Assembly (NCBI RefSeq): GCF_002302565.1 | Contig: NZ_CP022382.1 | Coordinates: 1,373,001-1,437,000, forward strand | DNA: 64,000 bases | DNA from: Capnocytophaga canimorsus | GTDB lineage: Bacteria > Bacteroidota > Bacteroidia > Flavobacteriales > Flavobacteriaceae | Direction of reading: 5' to 3' | In this document: positions 45,713-53,230 of the stretch, piece after piece | How positions within the stretch are numbered: the first letter of the stretch is position 1 | Layout: every line of letters starts with the position of its first letter | Notes under the pieces: generated by a model | The model's database searches: none | The model's input: the letters and a program-made list of their open reading frames with translations, nothing else | What the model was told of the DNA's origin: nothing | Translations under genes and position numbers: made by a program

Positions 45713-46297
45713 ATGTTTTTAGAAAATACTACAAATTATTCAGAAAAATTTGGTTGGATTGAGGTTATCTGTGGCTCTATGTTTTCAGGAAAAACGGAAG
45801 AGCTGATTCGGCGTTTGCGTCGGGCACAATTTGCGAAACAGAAAGTAGAGATTTTCAAACCTGCCTTTGATACTCGCTATGATGATGTGATGGTGGTTTC
45901 GCACAATGCTAATGAAATCCGCTCCACACCCGTTCCTGCAGCAACTAACATTATGCTCTTGGCAGACGGATGCGATGTTATTGGCATTGATGAAGCACAG
46001 TTTTTTGATGATGAAATCGTTACCGTATGTAATGATTTAGCAAACCGAGGAATGCGAGTTATCGTTGCTGGTTTGGATATGGATTTTAAGGGTAAACCTT
46101 TTGGTCCGATGCCCGCCTTAATGGCTACTGCCGAGTATGTTACCAAAGTACACGCAGTGTGTACCCGCACCGGAAATTTAGCCAATTTCAGTTACCGAAA
46201 ATCGGCAAACGAAAACGTTTTTCTTCTTGGCGAACAAGAAGCCTACGAACCCCTAAGCCGAGCCGCTTACTTCAAAGCAATGAAAGAAAAGAAATAA
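45713..46297 (+). CDS. tdk: Thymidine kinase
   Basis: A 194-residue type II (TK1-like) thymidine kinase phosphorylating thymidine in the salvage pathway. Walker A is GSMFSGKTEEL, followed by DEAQFFD, the Walker-B-like motif, and GLDMDFKGKPFG, the substrate lasso region. The zinc site is degenerate: CTRTGN replaces the usual CxxCG and PLSRAAYF replaces the CRxC pair, so only one of four cysteines survives. This is seen in other Bacteroidota TKs to my knowledge and need not mean inactivity. The start at 45713 matches family length and the promoter; the frame extending to 45578 does not. Confidence 0.94.
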   Translation: MFLENTTNYSEKFGWIEVICGSMFSGKTEELIRRLRRAQFAKQKVEIFKPAFDTRYDDVMVVSHNANEIRSTPVPAATNIMLLADGCDVIGIDEAQFFDDEIVTVCNDLANRGMRVIVAGLDMDFKGKPFGPMPALMATAEYVTKVHAVCTRTGNLANFSYRKSANENVFLLGEQEAYEPLSRAAYFKAMKEKK

Positions 46298-46448
46298 ATA
46301 CAGGCTATTTTTTAGGCGATGAAGTATTATTGTACATCTTCAATCACTCATAAGTGGTAATATTCAACTCGAAATAATGAAATTTCCAAATATTTTAAAC
46401 AAACCCACGAAACTTTTGAATGAAAGTAAAAAAAAATAAAGCATTAAC

Positions 46449-46479
46449 TTGTTATTATTTCGGATAAATGATACTTTTG
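46449..46479 (+). promoter_or_regulatory. trkH-trkA promoter
   Basis: TTG (46449-46451), 20-base spacer, TACTTTTG (46472-46479): a full match to the consensus. The leader to the trkH ATG is about 80 bases and contains a hairpin at 46490-46515. Confidence 0.75.
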
Positions 46480-46489
46480 TCCCTCGTTT

Positions 46490-46515
46490 TCAAGATGTAG
46501 TATGCTTCATCTTGA
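46490..46515 (+). promoter_or_regulatory. Hairpin in the trkH leader
   Basis: Perfect 8-base inverted repeat TCAAGATG/CATCTTGA with a 10-base loop, starting about 11 bases after the -7 box and 50 bases before the ATG. It lies at or just after the expected transcription start, so it may be an operator, an RNA-stabilising hairpin or a protein-binding element. Too small for a known K+ or c-di-AMP riboswitch. Confidence 0.5.
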
Positions 46516-46564
46516 TAATATATAGCGAAAGTAAACCATTACCTACCACACTGACCAAACTAAA

Positions 46565-48304
46565 ATGAAATTTCTCATAGACAAAAGTAAACTAAAAGCC
46601 TTTTTTTCGGTGCTTTACATCGTCTTGGTGGTCGTATTGATTATTGACTATGGCTACTCGCTTCCGCTATGGTTAGATTACTGTTTTTTAGCCTTTTATA
46701 CTTTTTCATTGGTGATAAATATATCATTTCACGCTTTCAAATTGTACCGAAGTGAAGAGAGGCATTTTCGGATTGATTTACTTGATGGACTAAGTACAGT
46801 ATTTGTTATCATTTGTTTATATGAGCAATTTATTGATGATGGAACTACTCTGGTAGTTTCGGATTGGATGCGGTGGGCAACCATTTTGATTTTGATACGT
46901 GGGGCTAATTTACCTAAAATCAATTATAAACGTTCCGTATTGAACCCAGCACAACTTTTCATTATCAGTTTTGTGGGACTAATTGGTATTGGTACATTCT
47001 TATTGTTACTTCCCAATTCTACTCGTACGGGTATTTCTGTAACTGATGCTTTATTTACCTCTACAAGTGCCGTTTGCGTAACAGGACTGAATATCGCCGA
47101 CACCGGAAGCTATTTTACTCGCTTTGGGCAAACCATCATTATGTTATTGATACAAGCAGGAGGGCTTGGCATACTTACCGTTGCAAGTTATTTTAGCTAT
47201 TTTTTTAAGGAAGGAGCTACTTACGAAAATCAAATTGCATTGAGTGATATTTCAAATTCTAATAAAATAGGTGAAGTTTTTACTACCCTAAAACGGATTT
47301 TAGTAATCACTTTCACAGTAGAGCTTATGGGTGCGTTTTTAATTTTTATCAATCTGCCTCCTCGAATAATCCCTGACTTTTGGGAACGTATTTATTTCTC
47401 AATATTTCATGCTGTTTCAGCATTTTGTAACGCTGGTTTTTCAACACTACACAACGGATTGATGCAAGAAGGATTTGTAACAAACTACCGCTTTCAGCTA
47501 ACTATCATTGCTCTTTTTGTGTTTGGAGGACTTGGTTTCCCAATTGTTATCAATACCTTACGATATTTAAAGCATTTCATAAAACGAAATGTATTATTTT
47601 TCATTTCAGGAAAAGATAATTACATACCTTGGATACTTACCCTAAGTAGCAAACTGAATTTGATAACCACATCTATACTAATAGTAGCTGGAACTACCAT
47701 TATTTACCTCAAAGAATATGAGCATACGCTATCGGCTCATCAAGGTTTTGGAAGATTTGTTACCGCACTGTTTACAGCAACAACTCCTCGTACCGCTGGG
47801 TTTAACACTATTGATTTCAATCAAATGCAACTATCATCAATAATTGTAGTTATGCTACTGATGTGGATTGGTGCCTCTCCAGCTTCAACTGGTGGAGGAA
47901 TCAAAACAAGTACTTTTGCCATTGGTACACTCAATGTACTTAGCTTAGCCAAAGGAAAAAGTAAAATAGAAATTTTTCGTAGAGAAATTGCCGAAATATC
48001 AATCCGCAGAGCATTTGCTGTAATGTCTCTTTCATTGATTGTTATTGGAGTAGGCACTTTTTTTATTTCACAGCTTGATGAGCAAATGAGCTTATTAGAT
48101 ATTTCTTTTGAATGTTTTTCGGCATATAGTACCACAGGATTAAGTTTGGGCATTACCCATCGGCTTAGTGATGCAAGTAAGTTAGTTTTAGTGGCTATAA
48201 TGTTTGTCGGACGTGTATCAATGCTTACGATACTGATAGCTATTTTCAAAAAAACACGAACATTTACGTATCGTTATCCGAAAGACGAAATATTAATTAA
48301 TTAA
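46565..48304 (+). CDS. trkH: TrkH-family potassium/sodium uptake channel subunit
   Basis: A 579-residue polytopic membrane protein mediating K+ (or Na+) uptake. Pore-loop segments are visible as TSTSAVCVTGLNIAD, NAGFSTLHNGL, TPRTAGFNTIDF and YSTTGLSLGI, the four half-filters of the Trk/Ktr channel superfamily. The N-terminal ~130 residues add about four extra helices relative to KtrB. trkA follows 5 bases later, and the two act together: TrkA is the cytoplasmic gating ring. Normal member of the family. Confidence 0.95.
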   Translation: MKFLIDKSKLKAFFSVLYIVLVVVLIIDYGYSLPLWLDYCFLAFYTFSLVINISFHAFKLYRSEERHFRIDLLDGLSTVFVIICLYEQFIDDGTTLVVSDWMRWATILILIRGANLPKINYKRSVLNPAQLFIISFVGLIGIGTFLLLLPNSTRTGISVTDALFTSTSAVCVTGLNIADTGSYFTRFGQTIIMLLIQAGGLGILTVASYFSYFFKEGATYENQIALSDISNSNKIGEVFTTLKRILVITFTVELMGAFLIFINLPPRIIPDFWERIYFSIFHAVSAFCNAGFSTLHNGLMQEGFVTNYRFQLTIIALFVFGGLGFPIVINTLRYLKHFIKRNVLFFISGKDNYIPWILTLSSKLNLITTSILIVAGTTIIYLKEYEHTLSAHQGFGRFVTALFTATTPRTAGFNTIDFNQMQLSSIIVVMLLMWIGASPASTGGGIKTSTFAIGTLNVLSLAKGKSKIEIFRREIAEISIRRAFAVMSLSLIVIGVGTFFISQLDEQMSLLDISFECFSAYSTTGLSLGITHRLSDASKLVLVAIMFVGRVSMLTILIAIFKKTRTFTYRYPKDEILIN

Positions 48305-48309
48305 CAAAA

Positions 48310-48990
48310 ATGAAATTTATCATAGTAGGATTAGGAAATTTTGGAGCTTCATTGGCTCAAAAACTAACTCAGCAGGGCAACGAGGTAATCGGTATTGATT
48401 CAAGTATGGCGAAAGTAACCGCCTTAAAAGATAAAATATCGCATACTATCTGTATGAATGCCATTGATGAGCAAACGGTTTGCGATTTACCTCTTAAAAA
48501 TACAGATATTGTCATTGTTTGTATCGGTGAAGACCAAGGCACTAATGTGTTAGTAAGTGCTTTGTTTAAAAATTTAGGAGTAAAACGTTTAATTAGTCGT
48601 TCAATTAATGCTCTCCACGAAAATATTTTACGAGCTATTGGTGTAGATGATATCGTTCGTCCTGAGGAAGAATCTGCCGAACGCTGGACAAAAAAACTAA
48701 CTCTTAAAGGTGTAGTTGATTCCTTTGAACTGAATAAAAATTATAGTATTGTAGAGATACGAACCCCTAAGGCATTTATTGGAAAAGCCATCGAAGAAAT
48801 TGGGCTTCGTGAAAATTTTAATATAGTGATACTAACCATATTAAACCAATCAGAAGAAACCTCATTTTTAGGAAAAACAAAAACCTTAACGCACGTTCAA
48901 GGAGTTCCTGACCCCAAAATAAAACTATCAGAGGAAGATATTTTAGTGGTTTACGGATCGAATAGCGACCTGTATAGATTTATGAAGTAA
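48310..48990 (+). CDS. trkA: TrkA/KtrA-type gating subunit (RCK protein)
   Basis: A 226-residue cytoplasmic regulator with one RCK-N (Rossmann) domain beginning IIVGLGNFGASLAQ, which binds NAD(H) or ATP, and one RCK-C domain (about 135-215). With one copy of each it is KtrA-sized rather than the double-length enterobacterial TrkA. It forms an octameric ring under TrkH, coded 5 bases upstream. Nothing unusual. Confidence 0.94.
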   Translation: MKFIIVGLGNFGASLAQKLTQQGNEVIGIDSSMAKVTALKDKISHTICMNAIDEQTVCDLPLKNTDIVIVCIGEDQGTNVLVSALFKNLGVKRLISRSINALHENILRAIGVDDIVRPEEESAERWTKKLTLKGVVDSFELNKNYSIVEIRTPKAFIGKAIEEIGLRENFNIVILTILNQSEETSFLGKTKTLTHVQGVPDPKIKLSEEDILVVYGSNSDLYRFMK

Positions 48991-49156
48991 ATCACCTTGC
49001 AAATAATAGTAAAATAGTTCGTTAAAAAACAAGTAACTTTTGCTATATTCTTTCGTGATAAAAGATTGATATATAAAAACTTATCTTTGAATTGTAGTGC
49101 CTAAACTTATTGTAATCTTCATACCGCCCTAATTACTTAAAAGGTGCATAGATTTT
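48991..49156. other. Gene-free gap before the IS1 element
   Basis: No coding frame. It contains one promoter-like TATCTTTG at 49082-49089 on the plus strand that now faces only the insertion element. It may be a chance match or the promoter of a lost gene. Confidence 0.4.
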
Positions 49157-49213
49157 GGCCGTGTTTTAAAAAGTATGATGACATAAAAATTTGACAATCA
49201 GGGAATAAAGCTG

Positions 49214-49221
49214 TATTTTTG
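49214..49221 (+). promoter_or_regulatory. Transposase promoter (-7 box TATTTTTG)
   Basis: Exact TAnnTTTG match ending only 4 bases before the transposase ATG, implying a nearly leaderless message. This would keep transposition low. Confidence 0.5.
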
Positions 49222-49225
49222 TTAA

Positions 49226-49927
49226 ATGCTAATAACAATTAAACTCCACTGCCCCAATTGTCAATGCACAAAGATAGTCAAAAATGGGAATAAAAAGAAC
49301 AAAAAACAAAACTACCTTTGCAAAACCTGTAAACGCCAATTTATCGGCGACCATAATCTGACCTACAAAGGTTGGGCTTCGCATATCGCTGCGAAAATTC
49401 TCTTGCTTTTGGCAAGAAATGTAGGCATTCGTGATATTGCTGAAATTGAAAAAGTTAGCGTCAAAAAAGTGCTTTCTGTTTTGGTAAATTTTAACCAAGA
49501 AATCAAACCCAAACAAAATAAATACAAGTCGTTACAAGTTAATGAACTTTGGACTTTTGTAGGAAAAAAGAAAAATAAAAAGTGGTTGATTTATGCATAT
49601 TCTGCTGAAACAAAGGAAATTGTAGCGTGGGTATGGGGCAAACGAAACATAAAAACAGCCCAAAAACTTCGTGAAAAATTGAAGAAATTGGGTGTGAGTT
49701 TTAATGAGATTTGCACAGATAACTGGGAGACTTTCACCTCTGTTTTTCAAGAATATACACATAAAATTGGCAAAAAATATACCACTAACATTGAAGGAAA
49801 CAACACACTTTTGAGACATCGAATACGCCGAGCGGTGAGGAAAACTTGTTGTTTTTCAAAAAAGTTTGAAAACCATATAAAAGCCTTTGAAATTGTGTTT
49901 TTCTACATCAACTTTGGGTGGATTTGA
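49226..49927 (+). CDS. IS1-family transposase (single frame)
   Basis: A 233-residue DDE transposase. The N-terminal zinc-ribbon has CPNCQC and CKTCKRQF cysteine pairs, followed by a helix-turn-helix (about 60-90, GIRDIAEIEKVSVKKVL) and the catalytic domain with NELWTFVGKKKNKKWL, CTDNWETF and NTLLRHRIRRAVRKTCCFSK. Enterobacterial IS1 needs a -1 frameshift to fuse InsA and InsB; here one continuous frame does it, as in many IS1 relatives outside the Enterobacteria. The frame is intact, so the element may still be mobile. Confidence 0.93.
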   Translation: MLITIKLHCPNCQCTKIVKNGNKKNKKQNYLCKTCKRQFIGDHNLTYKGWASHIAAKILLLLARNVGIRDIAEIEKVSVKKVLSVLVNFNQEIKPKQNKYKSLQVNELWTFVGKKKNKKWLIYAYSAETKEIVAWVWGKRNIKTAQKLREKLKKLGVSFNEICTDNWETFTSVFQEYTHKIGKKYTTNIEGNNTLLRHRIRRAVRKTCCFSKKFENHIKAFEIVFFYINFGWI

Positions 49928-50006
49928 GTATCATATTTTGGGAAACACTACCAAATAGAAAAATAAAATTGACAATCAAAATTTTACTTCTCTTTGGTAC
50001 TACCGA

Positions 50007-51878
50007 TTATCGCCCCATATACACCAACAAAATACTGATATCTGCTGGGGAAACACCACTAATACGCGAGGCTTGTGAGAGCGTAGTCGGGCGGATTTTT
50101 TTCAGTTTTTCGCGAGATTCAAACGAAATAGATGTCAGTTTATCGTAATTGAAATTTTCAGGTATGCGAATGTCTTCCAAGCGGTTGAGTTTGTCGGCAT
50201 TGTTTTTCTCTTTTTCGATGTATCCTGCGTATTTTACCTCAATTTCCGTCTGTTCAATGATTTCTTTATCAATTTCATTGGCTTCCACGAACGATTTTAC
50301 GCTCTCCAATTGTTGCAAATCAGCGATGGTAATGTTCGGACGCGAAAGTACTTTGAACATCTTGTCGCCTTGTTTCATTGGAGACGAATCGTATTTTTCC
50401 AAAATCGGGTTCGCTTCTTCGGGTTTGATACTTGTTTCTTTAAAAAACTCAACAAAAGCATTGGTTTTTGCTTGTTTTCTTTCCAAAACGTCCATTCGTT
50501 TTTGCGATGCCAATCCTAATGAAAAACCAAGTGGCGTAAGTCGTGCATCGGCGTTATCTTGTCGCAAAAGAGTGCGATATTCCGCCCGTGAGGTGAACAT
50601 TCTGTAAGGTTCTTCCGTGCCTTTTGTGATTAAATCGTCAATCAAAACACCGATGTAAGCCTCATTTCGTTTCAGAATGAAAGGCTCTTGCTCACGAATT
50701 TTCTGTACGGCATTTATCCCTGCCATAATTCCTTGTGCGGCAGCCTCTTCATAACCTGTTGTTCCGTTGATTTGTCCTGCAAAATATAGATTTTCAACAA
50801 GTTTTGTCTCCAATGTATGTTTGAGTTGCGTCGGCGGAAAATAATCGTATTCAATGGCGTACCCTGGGCGGAAAAACTTCACATTTTCAAAGCCTTCTAT
50901 TTTTCGCATTGCTTCAAACTGAACTTCTTCTGGAAGCGATGTTGAAAATCCGTTTACGTACACTTCTACCGTGTTCCAACCTTCGGGTTCCACGAAGATT
51001 TGATGGCGGTCTTTGTCGGCAAATCGGTTGATTTTATCCTCAATTGATGGACAATAACGTGGTCCAACGCCTTGGATTGCCCCATTGAACATCGGTGAGC
51101 GGTCAAATCCTGTGCGGAGCAAGTCGTGTACTTCCTCGCTGGTGTAGGTCATATAGCAATCTTTCTGAATTTGAAGCGGTTGTGTTTCTTCCGAAAAGGA
51201 AAATTTCTCAGGATTTTCATCGCCGGGTTGAGGAATCATTTTGGAATAATCAAGCGAACGACTGTCCACACGCGGAGGCGTTCCTGTTTTCATTCTTCCT
51301 GATTCAAATCCGTGAGAAATAAGGCATTCGGTAATCCCTTTGGAAGCCTTTTCTCCGGCTCTTCCGCCTCCTAACTGCTTCATTCCGATATGAATAACTC
51401 CATTTAAGAAAGTTCCATTAGTAAGAATCACCGATTTGGAATAAATAGGAATTCCCAAAGAGGTTTTTACGCCTTTTACCTGATGATTTTCAATAATAAG
51501 GTCAGAAACCATATCTTGGTAGAAGTCGAGATTAGGCAATCTTTCGAGTTGCAGACGCCATTCTTCGGCAAATCGCATTCGATCGCTTTGAGCTCTGGGG
51601 CTCCACATTGCAGGACCTTTCGATTGGTTAAGCATTTTGAACTGAATGGCGGTTTTGTCAGTGATGATACCTGTATACCCACCCAAAGCGTCAATCTCAC
51701 GAACGATTTGCCCCTTAGCGATACCTCCCACAGCAGGGTTGCACGACATCTGTGCTATATTTTGCAATTGCATTGTGATGAGCAAGGTTTTCACTCCCAT
51801 ATTGGCAGCGGCAGCAGCGGCTTCGGCTCCTGCGTGTCCGCCACCCACTACGATAACGTCATATTTTTCTTGAAACAT
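50007..51878 (-). CDS. mnmG: tRNA uridine-5-carboxymethylaminomethyl synthesis enzyme MnmG (GidA)
   Basis: FAD- and folate-dependent subunit of the MnmE-MnmG complex that modifies the wobble uridine of several tRNAs. The FAD loop VVGGGHAGAEAAAAAANMG is at the N-terminus; CNPAVGGIAKGQIVREID and the C-terminal helical domain (GVSPADISILLVYM) are typical. The start at 51878 gives 623 residues, the family norm; the frame extends to 51926 but those 16 residues do not belong to the family. Promoter on the minus strand at 51961-51991. The downstream neighbour is the IS1 element. Confidence 0.97.
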   Translation of the reverse strand: MFQEKYDVIVVGGGHAGAEAAAAAANMGVKTLLITMQLQNIAQMSCNPAVGGIAKGQIVREIDALGGYTGIITDKTAIQFKMLNQSKGPAMWSPRAQSDRMRFAEEWRLQLERLPNLDFYQDMVSDLIIENHQVKGVKTSLGIPIYSKSVILTNGTFLNGVIHIGMKQLGGGRAGEKASKGITECLISHGFESGRMKTGTPPRVDSRSLDYSKMIPQPGDENPEKFSFSEETQPLQIQKDCYMTYTSEEVHDLLRTGFDRSPMFNGAIQGVGPRYCPSIEDKINRFADKDRHQIFVEPEGWNTVEVYVNGFSTSLPEEVQFEAMRKIEGFENVKFFRPGYAIEYDYFPPTQLKHTLETKLVENLYFAGQINGTTGYEEAAAQGIMAGINAVQKIREQEPFILKRNEAYIGVLIDDLITKGTEEPYRMFTSRAEYRTLLRQDNADARLTPLGFSLGLASQKRMDVLERKQAKTNAFVEFFKETSIKPEEANPILEKYDSSPMKQGDKMFKVLSRPNITIADLQQLESVKSFVEANEIDKEIIEQTEIEVKYAGYIEKEKNNADKLNRLEDIRIPENFNYDKLTSISFESREKLKKIRPTTLSQASRISGVSPADISILLVYMGR

Positions 51879-51909
51879 ATTTCTATTTGGCTTTAAGCAA
51901 AAGGCATTA

Positions 51910-52017
51910 GGCATATTCGATTTCATTTGCTTAATCCCTAATTGCTTTACTATTAGGGCGCAAAGATAATTTTTTATTAGGCATTAGACAAAAGGCATAT
52001 TCGATTTCATCTACTTA
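51910..52017. repeat. Direct duplication around the mnmG promoter
   Basis: A 24-base word GGCATATTCGATTTCAT(T/C)TGCTTA-like occurs at 51910-51933 and 51994-52017 with two differences, together with scattered GGCATTAG and CAAAAGGC words. The copies bracket the mnmG promoter, one in the leader and one upstream. Confidence 0.75.
51961..51991 (-). promoter_or_regulatory. mnmG promoter
   Basis: Minus strand: TTG (complement of 51989-51991), 20-base spacer, TATCTTTG (complement of 51961-51968); 82 bases before the mnmG ATG at 51878. Full consensus match. Confidence 0.72.
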
Positions 52018-52114
52018 AATCATAAACAACTTACAATCAATATATAGAGATTCTTTTTAATAGCTATAAAGTCATTAAAATAATTAGGATTTAAAAGGCT
52101 TTCTCATCAAATAA

Positions 52115-52143
52115 TTGTAAAACAAGGTTTTTTTATACCTTTG
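52115..52143 (+). promoter_or_regulatory. Polyprenyl synthase-uvrC promoter
   Basis: TTG (52115-52117), 18-base spacer, TACCTTTG (52136-52143); leader of about 100 bases to the ATG at 52247, in which I see no structured element. Confidence 0.72.
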
Positions 52144-52246
52144 CGCAAATGCATTATTTACAAAAGTCAAACGAACTAAGAATTGTCAAAATATAAATAA
52201 TATTTTGCAAGTAAAACATTATCAAACTAAACCTATCACACTATAA

Positions 52247-53230
52247 ATGAAAAACATAACAACACAGATAAAACAACCCATACGAGAGGAAATGGAACTT
52301 TTCGAGCAGAAATTCCATTTATCAATGTCCTCAAAAGTGGCGCTACTGAACCGAATTACTTATTATATCGTTAATCGAAAAGGGAAACAGATGCGCCCAA
52401 TGTTCGTTTTTTTGGTTGCTAAAATGGTAGGAAACGGCAGTGTGCAGGAGCGCACCTACCGTGGAGCTTCGGTTATCGAACTGATTCACACAGCGACCTT
52501 AGTGCACGACGATGTGGTGGACGACAGCAATAAACGACGTGGCTTTTTCTCCATCAATGCCCTTTGGAAAAATAAAATTGCCGTTTTGGTAGGCGATTTT
52601 TTACTCTCCAAAGGACTATTGCTTTCTATCGACCACGGAGATTTTGATTTACTGCGGATTATATCAGTAGCTGTACGCGAAATGAGTGAGGGCGAACTAT
52701 TACAAATAGAAAAAGCACGTCGGCTTGACATTACCGAAGAGATTTATTACGAAATCATTCGCCAAAAAACTGCCACGCTCATTGCCGCTTGTTGTGCTAT
52801 GGGCGCTTGTTCGGTAAAGCCTGATGATGCCCAAACTATTGAAAAAATGCGACTTTTCGGGCAATATATCGGTATGGCATTCCAAATCAAAGATGATTTG
52901 TTTGACTATTCAGACACCAGCATCGGTAAACCTACAGGTATTGATATTCGAGAGCAAAAAATGACCTTACCTCTCATTTACGCACTAAACAATACGGATG
53001 ATAAACACCGAAAATGGCTTATAAACTCGGTAAAAAATCATAACAAAGACAAAAAACGCGTCAAAGAAATCATTCATTTTGTAAAAGCCCGTGGCGGACT
53101 GACATACGCCCAACAAAAAATGAAAGAATTTCAGCAAAAAGCCTTAAACATTCTCGGTGAATTCCCTGATTCCGAATATAAAACCGCTTTAGAACTGATG
53201 GTCAATTACGTTATCGACCGAAAAATGTAA
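52247..53230 (+). CDS. Polyprenyl diphosphate synthase (trans, long chain)
   Basis: A 327-residue isoprenyl chain elongase that adds isopentenyl units to farnesyl-type primers. The first Asp-rich motif is DDVVDDS in LVHDDVVDDSNKRRG (about 86-100) and the second is DDLFDYSD (about 213-220); the GKPTGIDIREQKMTLPLIYAL segment follows. Chain length (probably for menaquinone or a C40-type side chain) cannot be told with certainty; the residues before the first Asp motif lack bulky stops (HTATLVHDDV). uvrC begins one base after the stop. Confidence 0.93.
   Translation: MKNITTQIKQPIREEMELFEQKFHLSMSSKVALLNRITYYIVNRKGKQMRPMFVFLVAKMVGNGSVQERTYRGASVIELIHTATLVHDDVVDDSNKRRGFFSINALWKNKIAVLVGDFLLSKGLLLSIDHGDFDLLRIISVAVREMSEGELLQIEKARRLDITEEIYYEIIRQKTATLIAACCAMGACSVKPDDAQTIEKMRLFGQYIGMAFQIKDDLFDYSDTSIGKPTGIDIREQKMTLPLIYALNNTDDKHRKWLINSVKNHNKDKKRVKEIIHFVKARGGLTYAQQKMKEFQQKALNILGEFPDSEYKTALELMVNYVIDRKM

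Larger units (their letters stand above)
49157..49952 (+). mobile_element. IS1-family insertion sequence (796 bp)
   Basis: One transposase gene bracketed by imperfect 23-base terminal inverted repeats: left 49157-49179 starting GGCCGTGTTTT, right 49930-49952 whose complement starts GGTAGTGTTTC. The inner 10-15 positions agree well. Length and GG... ends fit IS1 elements. I could not find a convincing 8-9 bp target duplication, so the insertion may be old. The element sits between trkA and mnmG. Confidence 0.82.

Noticed and set aside
46490..46515. A riboswitch in the trkH leader
   Set aside because: Only one small 8-bp hairpin is present; none of the conserved cores of the K+ or c-di-AMP riboswitches can be recognised.
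48991..49156. tRNA or small RNA gene before the IS1 element
   Set aside because: No cloverleaf or conserved tRNA blocks; one promoter-like box without a gene.
49145..49965. Target-site duplication of the IS1 element
   Set aside because: The bases next to the two inverted repeats (TAGATTTT and AAATAGAAA) do not match as 8-9 bp duplications.
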